The notes under the pieces are model-generated. The model saw only the letters and a list, made by a program, of their open reading frames with translations. It did no database searches and was not told the DNA's origin. Shown here one piece after another: positions 18,849 through 29,751 of a stretch of DNA of 64,000 nt. The position numbers and the translations under genes are program-made. Every line of letters starts with the position of its first letter. The first letter of the stretch is position 1. The DNA is taken from NCBI GenBank assembly GCA_015066095.1, contig SVPC01000005.1, forward strand, positions 1 through 64,000, in the 5' to 3' direction. This DNA comes from Oscillospiraceae bacterium. Lineage in GTDB: Bacteria; Bacillota; Clostridia; Oscillospirales; Acutalibacteraceae.

Positions 18849-19887
18849 TTTTTGAAACGGCACTTAAAAACGAAATAAAAAACACCCAACGTAATGTGTA
18901 TATATTCGCAGGTAATGATGGCTATTTGAAGAAAACCTATGTTAAAAAGATAAGCAACACATATTCCAACGAGGATGATATATTTAATTTTCAAAAATTT
19001 TCGGGTGACTGTGATTTACAGGATGTTTATGACGCGGTTTTGCAATTCCCCGTTATGAGCGATAAAAAGGTTGTAATTCTTACTGATTACGATTTTGAAA
19101 AATGTTCTAAATCGGACTATGATAAACTTTGCACTGTTATTTCCGAAACCCCCGACAGTTGCGTTTTTATTCTTTTGTTTGATGTTTTAGAGATTGCGAC
19201 AAAGAAAAATAATAAGTTTTCAAAACTTGTCACATTGGCAGAGAAAAATAACGGTATCGCGGCAGAACTTAATCACAGAACTGTGCCCGAACTTGTTAAA
19301 ATGCTGACTTTAGGCGCGCAAAAACGCGGTTGTACTTTTGACAGCGCGGCGGCACGGTATTTAGTTGAAACCGCAGGCGACGATATAAATACTCTTAAAT
19401 CAGAACTTGAAAAATTGTGTTTTTATGTTAAAAAGGGTGAAATCACAAAAAATACCGTAGATACCGTGTGTGTAAAAACTGTGGAAGCGAGTGTGTATAA
19501 TCTTTCAAAGCATATTATTGAATGCGACACGACAGCCGCATTAAAACTTTTGGACGAGCTGTTTTATTTAAAACTTGAGCCGATAATGATTATAGGAACA
19601 ATATCAAATTTTTATGTTGATATGTCCGTGCGTTTGTAGGCAAGGAACGCGGAATGTCGGCTTCGGAAATAACAGAACAGTTTGGTTATTTTGGCAGAGA
19701 ATTTGTTGTGAGAAACGCTATAAATGACAGCAAAAAGTTTGATTACAATAAGTTTGATTTAAGTTTTGATGCCTTGCGCGCGGCGGATAAAAGCCTTAAA
19801 TCTTTTTCGGGTGACCAACGCACAGCGCTCGAACAGTTGGTTGTGCGTTTGGGGTTTATAGCTCTTAAAGGTGAACGCCTTGATTAA
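18839..19887 (+). pseudogene. holA: DNA polymerase III delta subunit, frameshifted near 19625 (or sequence error)
   Basis: ORF 18839-19639 (NFYVDMSVRL*) and ORF 19654-19887 join after a one-base frame change into ...NFYVDMxRAFVGKERGMSASEITEQFGYFGREF..., a normal HolA C-terminus. Confidence 0.85.
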
Positions 19888-20482
19888 ACTTAAAATGCCA
19901 ATAATTGTGGAGGGCAAGTACGATAAAATAACCCTTGAAAATGTGGTGGATGCGTTGATTATACCTACCAATGGTTTTAGCATTTTTAAGGATAAAGAAA
20001 AGTGTGAACTTATAAGAACCTTTGCCGGGCGTGATGGGATAATAGTGCTTACAGACAGCGATTCGGCAGGTAATATGATACGCTCGTACATTAAAAATAT
20101 TGTGGGCGATGGCAAGATTATAAATGTTTATATTCCGCAACTTATAGGCAAGGAAAAACGCAAAAGCACCCCTTCGAAAGAAGGTTTTTTAGGTGTGGAG
20201 GGTATATCCAAAGCCGAGCTTCAAAACGCGCTTGAAAGAAGCGGAGTGACCAATGTCGCAGAAGTTGAAAATAAAAGCCCCATAACAAAAACAGATATGT
20301 TTTTATATGGGCTTTCGGGCACCCAAAACGCAAGCGAAAACCGTAAAAAAGTTTTGGAAAAACTTGATTTACCGTTAAATTTATCATCTAACGCTATGCT
20401 TGATGTGATAAACGCGTTGTTAACCAAAAAAGAGTTTGAGGAGATGGCAAAAGAATGCCTAAATCTTGGGGACAAAAACTAA
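19871..20482 (+). CDS. rnmV: Ribonuclease M5-like TOPRIM protein
   Basis: IIVEGKYDKITLENVVDALIIPTNG, IIVLTDSDSAGNMIRSYI, KGEG-equivalent VEGISKAEL. Confidence 0.82.
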   Translation: MNALIKLKMPIIVEGKYDKITLENVVDALIIPTNGFSIFKDKEKCELIRTFAGRDGIIVLTDSDSAGNMIRSYIKNIVGDGKIINVYIPQLIGKEKRKSTPSKEGFLGVEGISKAELQNALERSGVTNVAEVENKSPITKTDMFLYGLSGTQNASENRKKVLEKLDLPLNLSSNAMLDVINALLTKKEFEEMAKECLNLGDKN

Positions 20483-21450
20483 AAATTTTATATGTTCTTG
20501 ATATTTTGAAAAAGCATAGCGATGAGCAAAATCCGCTTACCGCTACAGCAATTTGTGATTTACTCGCACGTCAAGGCATTGAAGCCGAGCGAAAGTCTAT
20601 TTATGCTGATATTGAGAGTCTTTGCGACTATGGTTGTGATATAATATATTCTTCTTCGCCAAAGGGCTATTTTTTGGGTGAGCGCGATTTTGAGGAAGCG
20701 GAGATTTATCTTTTGTCTGATGCGGTGCGTACCGCTAAGTTTATAAGCCCCAAGAAAACACGCGAACTTGTGAAAAAACTCGATTCTATGCTAAGCGTTC
20801 CACAGCGCCAAAAGCGTAACAAGGATATTTATTTCGATTATTCTCAAAAGTGTAATAATGAAGAAATTTTTTATAATATAGATAAAATTTCCTCGGCAAT
20901 AACAGATGGAGTTAAGGTAGAATTCGATTATGTTTCGCGCGAACTTAAAGGCAGAGAATTTGTGGATGTTGTAAAAAGGCGCAAGGTAAGTCCCTATGCT
21001 CTTACTTGGCAGGACGACCATTACTATCTTATCTGTAATTATGAAAAATACGATAACCTTATGCATTTGCGACTTGATAGAATGTCCAAGTCAGAAAAGA
21101 CGACAGAAAAAGCACGTCATTTCCGTGAAGTTAGTGAGTACAAAGAGACGTTTGATGTTGCGGATTATACAAATAAGATTTTTGGTATGTTTTCGGGCGA
21201 TATACAAACAGTAGAACTTTGTTGCAAAAAAGAAATTGCAAAAACTGTCATAGACCGTTTTTCGGAGAATATTTTTATTACAAATGTAACAGAAAACGAA
21301 TTTCATTTTTCCTATAAAGCCGCAATTAGTGAAGCGCTTGTGACCTTTATTATGAACTTTGGTGATAGTATAAAAGTGGTATCACCTGAGTCTTTAAAGC
21401 GGGATATTGTAGAACGAGCAGAAAAAATTTTGAAAGTATATAAAAATTGA
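20455..21450 (+). CDS. WYL-domain transcriptional regulator
   Basis: N-terminal HTH plus C-terminal VEFDYV...KVSPYALTWQDDHYYLICNYEKYDNLMHLRLDRM. Confidence 0.88.
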   Translation: MPKSWGQKLKILYVLDILKKHSDEQNPLTATAICDLLARQGIEAERKSIYADIESLCDYGCDIIYSSSPKGYFLGERDFEEAEIYLLSDAVRTAKFISPKKTRELVKKLDSMLSVPQRQKRNKDIYFDYSQKCNNEEIFYNIDKISSAITDGVKVEFDYVSRELKGREFVDVVKRRKVSPYALTWQDDHYYLICNYEKYDNLMHLRLDRMSKSEKTTEKARHFREVSEYKETFDVADYTNKIFGMFSGDIQTVELCCKKEIAKTVIDRFSENIFITNVTENEFHFSYKAAISEALVTFIMNFGDSIKVVSPESLKRDIVERAEKILKVYKN

Positions 21451-21511
21451 CTTGTTAAATCGCTCAAAGTTTGGTACAATAGTTAGGTATTTTGATTTAG
21501 GGGATGTAAAG

Positions 21512-22996
21512 ATGAATGTAAAAGGTTTTGACAATTCAAAATACATAAGTTTGCAGTCGCAGAAAATCAGGGATAGAATCGACCAATTTGGTGATAAGTT
21601 GTATCTCGAATTCGGCGGTAAACTTTTTGACGATTATCATGCCGCAAGGGTTTTGCCCGGTTTCCAGCCTGATGCAAAGGTTAAAATGCTTTTGGAACTT
21701 AAGGACGAAGCCGAGGTTGTAATTGTTATCAATGCTGATGCAATTGAAAAAAATAAGCAACGCGGCGACCTTGGTATAACATACGATTTGGAAACCTTGC
21801 GTCTTATTGATGCTTTTCGCCAAATAGGTCTATATGTGGGCAGTGTGGTTATTACCTGCTATACAGGTCAGCCTTCGGCGCAAAATTTTGAAAAGCGTCT
21901 TACATCTTTGGGAGTTACGGTTTACCGTCATTATCCAATAGAAGATTATCCGTCTAACATTCCGTTTATAGTAAGTGAAGATGGTTTCGGTAAGAACGAT
22001 TATATTAAAACCAGCCGTAAATTGGTTATAGTTACTGCCCCCGGTCCCGGAAGCGGTAAAATGGCAACCTGTTTGTCACAAATGTATCACGAACATAAGC
22101 GCGGTATTAAAGCCGGTTATGCTAAATTTGAAACCTTCCCTATTTGGAGCATTCCGCTTAAACACCCTGTAAATGTGGCTTACGAAGCCGCTACTGCCGA
22201 CCTTAACGATGTTAATATGATAGACCCGTTCCATTTGGAGGCTTATGGCGAAACTACGGTTAATTATAACCGCGATATAGAGATTTTCCCTGTGCTTAAC
22301 TCTATTTTAGAAACCATTTTGGGCGAGTCGCCTTATAAGAGTCCTACCGATATGGGTGTTAATATGGCAGGGTTTGCAATATACGATGATGAAGCCGTGT
22401 CAAAAGCTGCAAAGCAAGAGATTATCCGCCGTTACTACAATGCCCTTGTAAGTGTAAGACAGGGTATGGGCGAACAATCTGATGTACAGAAAATTGAGTT
22501 TTTAATGAAACAGGCAAAGGTAAGTGTAAAAGACCGTCCTGTTGTGACAGCGGCACTAAGACGCGCAGAAGAAACCGATGCTCCTGCCGCAGCATTGCAG
22601 TTGCCAAACGGTAAGATAATAACAGGTAAAACCTCAAGCCTTTTGGGTGCTTCTTCGGCGCTTATACTCAACTGCCTTAAGGAACTTGCAGGTATACCTG
22701 ATGAGATAAATCTTATTTCTCCCACTATTATCGAGCCTATACAAAAACTAAAAACAGGTATTTTGGGCAACCATAACCCCCGTCTTCATATAGATGAGGT
22801 TTTAGAAGCACTTTCAATTTGTGCTGTCACAAGTGATGTTGCCAAAAAAGCACTCGAACAGGCTAATAATTTGAAGGGTTTAGAAGCTCATTCAACTGTT
22901 ATTCTGTCCCGTGTGGATGAAAACATCTTTAAGAAACTTGGCGTTAATATCACTTTTGAACCCAAGTATCAAACAAAAAAACTTTATCATAATTAA
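21512..22996 (+). CDS. DUF1846 family protein
   Basis: KYISLQSQKIRDRIDQFGDKLYLEFGGKLFDDYHAARVLPGF; VTAPGPGSGKMATCLSQMYHEHKRG. Confidence 0.9.
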   Translation: MNVKGFDNSKYISLQSQKIRDRIDQFGDKLYLEFGGKLFDDYHAARVLPGFQPDAKVKMLLELKDEAEVVIVINADAIEKNKQRGDLGITYDLETLRLIDAFRQIGLYVGSVVITCYTGQPSAQNFEKRLTSLGVTVYRHYPIEDYPSNIPFIVSEDGFGKNDYIKTSRKLVIVTAPGPGSGKMATCLSQMYHEHKRGIKAGYAKFETFPIWSIPLKHPVNVAYEAATADLNDVNMIDPFHLEAYGETTVNYNRDIEIFPVLNSILETILGESPYKSPTDMGVNMAGFAIYDDEAVSKAAKQEIIRRYYNALVSVRQGMGEQSDVQKIEFLMKQAKVSVKDRPVVTAALRRAEETDAPAAALQLPNGKIITGKTSSLLGASSALILNCLKELAGIPDEINLISPTIIEPIQKLKTGILGNHNPRLHIDEVLEALSICAVTSDVAKKALEQANNLKGLEAHSTVILSRVDENIFKKLGVNITFEPKYQTKKLYHN

Positions 22997-23205
22997 ATTT
23001 TAAGCGGTGTTTCTTTTAAAAAAGAGACATCGCTTTCTTATTACTGTATTGTAAAATGTGACGTTTTTTGTGAAAAATGCATAAATTTATATAAATAAAA
23101 TATCTGCTGCTCTTGAATTTTTGACAAAAATCACTTGAAAATGGTATTTTTTACTGTTATAATAAATATATTAGGTAGAAATACCAAAATAATGGGAGTG
23201 ATATC

Positions 23206-24421
23206 TTTGAAAAGCAAAAAATGCGTAGCAATGCTTCTTGCAGGCGGTCAAGGCAGCCGTTTGGGCGTGCTTACCAGTAAAATTGCAAAACCTGCAGTCC
23301 CTTATGGCGGAAAGTATAGGATAATAGATTTTCCGCTCTCTAACTGTACCAATTCTGGTATAGATACGGTTGGTATCCTTACACAGTACAAGCCACTTGA
23401 ACTTAATGATTATGTGTCTTCGGGCAAACCGTGGGATTTAAACCGTACCGATGGCGGCGTACATATTCTGCCCCCTTATCACGGACAGGCGGGTGGCAAC
23501 TGGTATAAAGGTACCGCTAATGCCATTTATCAGAATTTGGAGTTTTTAGAAAGATATAACCCTGAATATGTGCTTATTCTCTCAGGTGACCACATTTATA
23601 AAATGGATTATTCCGATATGTTGACCCAGCATATTGAAAGCGGTGCCGATTGTACTATTGCTGTTTTGGATGTGTCGCTTGAAGAGGCTTCGCGTTTTGG
23701 TATAATGAACGCCCACGAGGACGGCACGATTTACGAGTTTGAAGAAAAGCCAAAAGCACCTAAAAGTACCTTGGCTTCAATGGGTATTTATATCTTTACT
23801 TGGGAAAAATTGCGTTATTATCTTACCGAAGACGAAAAAGACCCCAATTCTTCTAACGACTTTGGCAAGAATATTATCCCAATGATGTTAGGGGATAATC
23901 AGTTATTAAAGGTTTACCGTTTCGGCGATTATTGGAAGGATGTCGGCACAGTTGACTCTTTGTGGGAAGCAAACCTTGATTTATTAAATCCCAAAATCAA
24001 TCTTAACTTGGCTGATAAAAACTGGAAGATTTATTCTAAAAATACGGGTATGCCGCCGCAGTATATATCCGAAGAAGCCGAAGTTGAAAATTCACTTATA
24101 ACCGATGGTTGTGAAATTTACGGCAAGGTAGATTATTCGGTATTATTTAAAAATGTTACCATTGAAGAGGGCGCAAGTGTTGAATATTCTCTTGTAATGC
24201 CCGGTGCAGTTATAAAAAGCGGCGCAAAGGTTCAATATGCCATTATTGCTGAAAACAGCATTGTGGAAGAGAATGCAGTCGTAGGCGAAGAGCCTAATGC
24301 TACCGGTGACGAAAACTGGGGAATTACGGTTATAGGCGATAACCTGACTGTCGGCAAAAATGCTAAAGTGGGCGCCAGTAAAATGATTACCGAAAATGTT
24401 AAGGAGGGTGCTAAAGTATGA
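23206..24421 (+). CDS. glgC: Glucose-1-phosphate adenylyltransferase
   Basis: [40 protein letters not shown]; start may be TTG at 23206 or an upstream ATG. Confidence 0.95.
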
Positions 24422-25530
24422 GAACATCAGCAGTAGCAGGTCTTATTTTTGCAAATTCAGATGATAAACTCAAAAAACTTACCGCTAATCGTTCTATGGC
24501 ATCTGTTCCTTTTGGTGCAAGATACCGTATAGTCGATTTTGCACTCTCTAATTTGGTTAATACGGGCGTTACCTCGGTGGGTATTATTACAAAAGAAAAT
24601 TACCGTTCACTTATGGACCACGTGGGCAATGGTATTTCGTGGGATTTAGACCGCAAAAACGGCGGTGTGTATTTTATTCCGCCATATTATAAGCGTGGTG
24701 TAAAGCGCTTTGTAGGTACTGTATCGGCTATTGCCGGCTCTACCGAATATATAGAAAAATGCGGTGCAGATTATATTGTGCTTTACGATTCACATGTTAT
24801 TGCAAATATAGATTTATCTGCGGCATTAAGGCAACATAAAGATAAGGGTGCTGATATAACAGTTGTTTATCACAACGGCAAATTGCCCGAAAAATCAAGT
24901 GAAAAAATGATTCTGTCTTTAGATGCAGATAACAGGGTAGAAGGCATTAATTTTAGCGAAGAAGAACAGGAAACCTGTTTTGGCATAGGGGTTAGTATTA
25001 TTGGCAAAGATTTGCTTTTAAAATTAGCACGCGAAGCTGATGAAGACGGCCTTACATCTTTTGCAAGAGAAGTTTTGGCAAATAAGACCGAAGACCTTAA
25101 AATTTATGGTTTTGAGCATAGCGAATATGTGGCGGTTATGGATAATACGGCAACATATTATGAAGCAAGTATGGCATTACTTCAAAAGGATGTAAGAAAA
25201 CAGTTATTTAATAAAAAGCGCCCTATTTTTACCAAGGTGCGCGATGGTATGCCTACGCGATATGGCGTGGATGCATCGGCTAAAAATTGTCTTGTGGGTG
25301 AAGACTGTATTATTGAAGGTAAGGTTAAAAACAGTATACTTTTCCGCGGTGCAAGGGTTTCAAAGGGCGCAGTTGTAGAAAACTGTATTTTAATGCAGGA
25401 AACCAAGGTCGGCGAGAATGCAACTCTTTGTAATGTTATAGCCGATAAAAATGCATCTGTCGATGACGGAGTTGTGCTTAAAGGCACAGAAGAAAGATAC
25501 TGTTTTATAGATAAGAATCAAGTTTTATAG
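24418..25530 (+). CDS. glgD: GlgD-type glucose-1-phosphate adenylyltransferase subunit
   Basis: Paralog of Glg[41 protein letters not shown]. Confidence 0.92.
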   Translation: MRTSAVAGLIFANSDDKLKKLTANRSMASVPFGARYRIVDFALSNLVNTGVTSVGIITKENYRSLMDHVGNGISWDLDRKNGGVYFIPPYYKRGVKRFVGTVSAIAGSTEYIEKCGADYIVLYDSHVIANIDLSAALRQHKDKGADITVVYHNGKLPEKSSEKMILSLDADNRVEGINFSEEEQETCFGIGVSIIGKDLLLKLAREADEDGLTSFAREVLANKTEDLKIYGFEHSEYVAVMDNTATYYEASMALLQKDVRKQLFNKKRPIFTKVRDGMPTRYGVDASAKNCLVGEDCIIEGKVKNSILFRGARVSKGAVVENCILMQETKVGENATLCNVIADKNASVDDGVVLKGTEERYCFIDKNQVL

Positions 25531-25540
25531 GAGAAAATGA

Positions 25541-26965
25541 ATGAAAGTTTTGTTCGCTACCAGTGAGGCATATCCTTATGCTATGTCGGGCGGTCTTGCT
25601 GATGTTGCGGGCGCACTTCCAAAGGCGCTTCGCAAAAGATTTGTAGGTTGCCGAATTATATTACCGCTTTACGGTACAATTTCCGAGGAAATGCGCAAGA
25701 GTATGACCTTTGTTTGTAATATCATCGTTCCTGTTGCGTGGCGTAGGCAGTATTGCGGTGTGTTTGAAGCACATTTGGATGGTGTGATTTACTATTTTAT
25801 AGATAATCAATACTATTTTAATCGAGATGGTCTTTATGGTTATTATGATGATGCCGAGCGTTATGCATTTTTCTCCCGCGCAGTGCTTGAAGTTATACCG
25901 TATATAGGCTTTATTCCTGATGTCATTCATTGTAACGATTGGCAAACCGCATTGATACCTGCATATTTAGATGCTTTTTATAAGCAAAACGAAGCTTATA
26001 AAAATATTAAGACTGTTTATACAATACATAATATTCAGTATCAGGGTAAATACGGTAATGAACTTTATAGTGATGTTTTAGGTCTGCCCGAAGAAAACAG
26101 AACTATTATGGAATATGACGGCTGTATAAATCTTATGAAAGGCGGTATACAGTGCGCCGATAAGGTTACTACTGTGTCTCCGACCTATGCTAAAGAGATT
26201 TTAGACCCGTTTTATTCACACGGGCTTCATAGTATTTTGGAGAACTTTACATTTAAACTTACAGGTATAGTAAACGGCATAGATGTGGATGTTTACAACC
26301 CCGAAACTGACCCGCTTATTTATAAAAATTACAATGTTGAAAGTTTGGATAAAAAGGCGGTTAATAAAGAACAGTTGCAAAAGGAAATGGGACTGCCCCA
26401 AAAAGCAGATACTCCCCTTATCGGCATAGTTACCCGCCTTGTTAAGCATAAGGGACTTGACCTTGTTAAGTGTGTCTTTGAAGATATGTTAAAGTGGGAT
26501 GTTCAGTTTGCGATTTTAGGCTCGGGTGAATATGAGTTTGAAAGTTTCTTTTCCCAAATGGCAGAAAAATATCCCGAAAAAGTCGGATTGGTATTGGGCT
26601 TTAAGCCACAACTCGCTCACAGAATTTATGCGGGAGCGGATATTTTCTTAATGCCTTCTTTGAGTGAGCCATGCGGTTTGGCACAAATGGTTGCTCTTCG
26701 TTATGGTACAATACCGATTGTTCGCAAAACGGGCGGTCTTAACGATACTATTTCGGATAGTGGCGACGGAAAGGGTAACGGCTTTACCTTTGCCGATTAT
26801 AACGCTCACGATATGGAAACATCGGTTTGGCGTTCCATAGAAGGATATAAGGATAAAGATGGTTGGGATATCTTACGTCGACGCGCTATGATGTGCGATA
26901 ATAGTTGGAAAACCTCTGCCAATGAGTATATAAAACTTTATAAAGAAATAATTGGCAAGAAATAG
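25541..26965 (+). CDS. glgA: Glycogen synthase
   Basis: LFATSEAYPYAMSGGLADVAGALPKAL; HNIQYQGKYG; LMPSLSEPCGLAQMVALRYGTIPIVRKTGGL. Confidence 0.96.
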   Translation: MKVLFATSEAYPYAMSGGLADVAGALPKALRKRFVGCRIILPLYGTISEEMRKSMTFVCNIIVPVAWRRQYCGVFEAHLDGVIYYFIDNQYYFNRDGLYGYYDDAERYAFFSRAVLEVIPYIGFIPDVIHCNDWQTALIPAYLDAFYKQNEAYKNIKTVYTIHNIQYQGKYGNELYSDVLGLPEENRTIMEYDGCINLMKGGIQCADKVTTVSPTYAKEILDPFYSHGLHSILENFTFKLTGIVNGIDVDVYNPETDPLIYKNYNVESLDKKAVNKEQLQKEMGLPQKADTPLIGIVTRLVKHKGLDLVKCVFEDMLKWDVQFAILGSGEYEFESFFSQMAEKYPEKVGLVLGFKPQLAHRIYAGADIFLMPSLSEPCGLAQMVALRYGTIPIVRKTGGLNDTISDSGDGKGNGFTFADYNAHDMETSVWRSIEGYKDKDGWDILRRRAMMCDNSWKTSANEYIKLYKEIIGKK

Positions 26966-27853
26966 GTGACATTTATGGTAGAGTTTATTAAATCTATACT
27001 TTACGGTATAGTTGAAGGTATAACCGAATGGTTGCCTGTTAGCAGTACAGGACACCTTATTTTAACACAGGGTGTATGGCCTTTTAGTGGAGACGTTTCG
27101 AGCAACTTTTCGGATATGTTTAACTATGTCATTCAGTTAGGTGCGATTTTTGCGGTTATAGTCCTTTTTTGGAACAAACTTTGGCCTTTTAAAATGCCTG
27201 ACAAGGGCGCAAAAATTTTATCGGTAGATACCGGTGTTTTCAAAAAAGACCAATGGGTGCTTTGGTTTAAGGTGCTTGTTGCAACATTACCGTCTGCGGC
27301 GGCAATAGTGCTCGATTCCAAGATAGAATCGGTTATGTATTTAGAAAACGGTCAACCGCGTGACATAGGTCTTATTGTAATAAGTATTGCGTTGGTGGTT
27401 TACGGCATTGCCTTTATAGTGGTGGAAAAACTAAATAAAAACCGCCAATTTAAGGTATCTGCCACTGCCGATATAACCTATAAAACAGCCCTGCTTATCG
27501 GTCTGTTTCAGGTGTTGGCAGTAGTCCCCGGTACATCGCGTTCGGGCGCTACAATAATTGGCGCATTGATAATCGGCGTTTCCCGTCCTGTCGCTTCGGA
27601 GTTCAGTTTCTTTATGGCAATTCCCACAATGTTTGGTGTAAGTGCTCTTAAAATTGTTCAGTTCTTGTCTGAAAGCAGTTTTTCACCTAAAGAAATCGGC
27701 ATTTTGGCAGTTGGAATGGTGGTATCGTTCCTTGTTTCAATGCTTTGTATCAAGAAGCTTATGCAATATGTTAAAAAACACGATTTTGCCGTTTTCGGGT
27801 ATTATCGTATAGTGGTAGGTTTAGCGGTGTTGGCTTACTTTACTTTAAGATAG
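26966..27853 (+). CDS. uppP: Undecaprenyl-diphosphatase
   Basis: GIVEGITEWLPVSSTGHLIL; VVPGTSRSGATIIGALIIG. Confidence 0.95.
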   Translation: MTFMVEFIKSILYGIVEGITEWLPVSSTGHLILTQGVWPFSGDVSSNFSDMFNYVIQLGAIFAVIVLFWNKLWPFKMPDKGAKILSVDTGVFKKDQWVLWFKVLVATLPSAAAIVLDSKIESVMYLENGQPRDIGLIVISIALVVYGIAFIVVEKLNKNRQFKVSATADITYKTALLIGLFQVLAVVPGTSRSGATIIGALIIGVSRPVASEFSFFMAIPTMFGVSALKIVQFLSESSFSPKEIGILAVGMVVSFLVSMLCIKKLMQYVKKHDFAVFGYYRIVVGLAVLAYFTLR

Positions 27854-27862
27854 GAGAACAAA

Positions 27863-28696
27863 ATGATAATTAAGACTTTTAATTTGAAGGATTTATTCCC
27901 CCAACTAGGTGAAAACAGCGTTACTCCGCGTTTAGATGCTTATTTACCCGACGAGGTTATGAATCGTCCCGATTTCAAGCGTCCGTCTATGCTTATCTGT
28001 CCGGGCGGAGGATATTGCAGTTGTTCTGACCGTGAAGCTGAACCGATAGCACTTCATTTTTTGCCTGAGGGTTTTAATGTTTTTGTTTTGCGTTACACTT
28101 GTGCACCATCAAGATTTCCTACCCAAATCCGTGAGGTTGCGGCGGCTATGGAATTTATTTACCAAAACGCCCAAGAATGGAAATGTGATACGACCAAAAT
28201 TTCTATAATGGGCTTTTCGGCAGGTGGACATTTAGCAGGTCATTACAGCACAAGTTTTGATTGTCCCGAAGTGCGCGAAATCTTCCCCGAAAGTAAAGCG
28301 CCTAATGCTACGGTTTTGTGTTATCCTGTTTTGTCTGCTAAAGAGGGTAAGTGCCACTCCGGAAGTTTTAGTGCGCTACTCGGACATTATCCCTTGACTG
28401 AAGACGAAATGAAGCGTTTCAGTCTTGAAAATTGTGTAAACGAAAACACTCCGCCGGCATTTTTATGGCATACCGCATCAGATGGTGTTGTACCTGTTTA
28501 TTCAAGCCTTGCTTATGCAAATGCGTTGAGTGAACACAAAATTCCATTTGAACTTCGTGTTTTCCCTTATGGTCAGCACGGCGTTGCTACTTGTGACCAG
28601 CAAACTTTGGATGATGATAAACCTTGTTATGCATACGATAAAGTGTGGATAAAAGAGGCGTTAGATTGGCTTAAATATATGAACTTGGCAAAATGA
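27863..28696 (+). CDS. Alpha/beta hydrolase (esterase/lipase-like)
   Basis: LICPGGGYCSCSDREAEP; ISIMGFSAGGHLAGHYST; HTASDGVVPVYSSL. Confidence 0.88.
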   Translation: MIIKTFNLKDLFPQLGENSVTPRLDAYLPDEVMNRPDFKRPSMLICPGGGYCSCSDREAEPIALHFLPEGFNVFVLRYTCAPSRFPTQIREVAAAMEFIYQNAQEWKCDTTKISIMGFSAGGHLAGHYSTSFDCPEVREIFPESKAPNATVLCYPVLSAKEGKCHSGSFSALLGHYPLTEDEMKRFSLENCVNENTPPAFLWHTASDGVVPVYSSLAYANALSEHKIPFELRVFPYGQHGVATCDQQTLDDDKPCYAYDKVWIKEALDWLKYMNLAK

Positions 28697-28698
28697 CA

Positions 28699-28717
28699 GC
28701 TCCCTCAAAGAGGGAGC
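28699..28717 (+). terminator. Terminator hairpin
   Basis: GCTCCCT / AGGGAGC followed by CTTTTTTG. Confidence 0.7.
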
Positions 28718-28793
28718 CTTTTTTGCGCGTACAATATTGATTTATAAAAATTCCGAATTACGAATTCCGCATTCCGAATTAAAATACTTCTCT

Positions 28794-28963
28794 GCCGTAT
28801 CGTGCTTTGATGATAACCTAGCTAATAGCCAGGTGGGTGTCCGCCACACAGCTTCGCGCTCCCTTCTTCCGAACTCGGCACCGCCGCGGGAGGTCTGCAA
28901 ACCCACTGCGTGAGATAAGACCCCAATATAAAAGTTGTAGGGTTATATAAAGCACGACACAGC
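28794..28963 (-). ncRNA. ssrS: 6S RNA (ssrS-like)
   Basis: Minus-strand GCTGTGTCGTGCTTT...AAAGCACGATACGGC terminal stem (15 bp with G-U); 6S-like 3' part GACACCCACCTGGCTATTAGCTAGGTTA; TATAAT at 28970-28975 with 5' end about 7 nt downstream. Confidence 0.78.
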
Positions 28964-29003
28964 ATATTTATTATAACATAAATTCTTAAATTTTCAATAT
29001 TAC

Positions 29004-29032
29004 TTGACATGTAATTTTTGGAATGGTATAAT
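29004..29032 (+). promoter_or_regulatory. Sigma-A promoter for the riboswitch operon
   Basis: TTGACA (29004-29009), 17 nt, TATAAT (29027-29032). Confidence 0.75.
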
Positions 29033-29049
29033 AAATTTGCTTTAAGCAA

Positions 29050-29240
29050 AGGCTTACGGTGTCGGTTTTTATAAAATCGGCTTAAATCGGAATAGGGGTG
29101 CAATTCCCCTGCGAACTCGTCGCCGTAATTTGCGTTAAGGTTCTTCATTATGTCACTGCGTTTGTGGGAAGGCGAAGAACCCCGAGAAACCCGAAACTCT
29201 CGCGCAATAAGTCGGAATACGAGCCGTTTGCTGTCGGTAC
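29050..29240 (+). promoter_or_regulatory. Cobalamin riboswitch
   Basis: Conserved blocks AATAGGGGTGCAATTCCCCTGCGAAC, TCACTGCG, GGGAAGGCGAAGAACCCCGAGAAACCCG, AAGTCGGAATACGAGCC; upstream of a DUF4430 gene. Confidence 0.85.
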
Positions 29241-29318
29241 AATGTGTCACGAGTAATTGACGATGTATTTGGGTTTAGAGTCCTTTTGTATTGGGGTTTC
29301 TGTATCTATTTTCATTTT

Positions 29319-29353
29319 CCTTTGTATTGGCGCTTAAAAGTACAATACAAAGG
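29319..29353 (+). promoter_or_regulatory. SD-sequestering hairpin downstream of the riboswitch
   Basis: CCTTTGTATTG (29319-29329) perfectly complementary to CAATACAAAGG (29343-29353), overlapping AAAGGAG. Confidence 0.75.
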
Positions 29354-29364
29354 AGTTTTTATTT

Positions 29365-29751
29365 ATGAAAAAAACAATCATTATGCGCGGCATGGCAATT
29401 TTAGCTGTAATTTCAATGCTTTTTTGTCTTGCGGCGTGTGGACAAAACCAAACACAACAAGGTGAAAAAACCATAATGGTTACAGTTGTGTATGAGGACA
29501 AGAGTGACAAGGCTTTTGAGATTTCTACTGATGCTGAAAAATTGGGTGAAGCATTATATCAAGAAGGTCTTGTAACCGAAGCAGAATATAAAACCGGATT
29601 TTACACCACAATAGATGGCGTTCGTGCCGATTACACCCTTGACGGCGCTTGGTGGTGTTTCACCAAAGGTGGCGAAATGACTACGGCAGGTGCTAACGAT
29701 TTGAGCATAGCGGATGGAGATAGTTTTGAAATCACACATACACCAGCATAA
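29365..29751 (+). CDS. DUF4430 (transcobalamin-like) lipoprotein
   Basis: Lipobox LFCLAACG; EALYQEGLV...YFTTIDGV-like...GAWWCFTKGGEMTTAGANDLSIADGDSFEI. Confidence 0.85.
   Translation: MKKTIIMRGMAILAVISMLFCLAACGQNQTQQGEKTIMVTVVYEDKSDKAFEISTDAEKLGEALYQEGLVTEAEYKTGFYTTIDGVRADYTLDGAWWCFTKGGEMTTAGANDLSIADGDSFEITHTPA

Noticed and set aside
28794-28963. Possible MITE with terminal inverted repeats TCGTGCTTT.../...AAAGCACGA
   Set aside because: The repeats form the terminal stem of a 6S RNA-like transcript with its own promoter, which explains the structure better.
28822-29250. 142-aa minus-strand ORF in the track
   Set aside because: Lies across the 6S RNA and antisense to the cobalamin riboswitch; composition is not protein-like.
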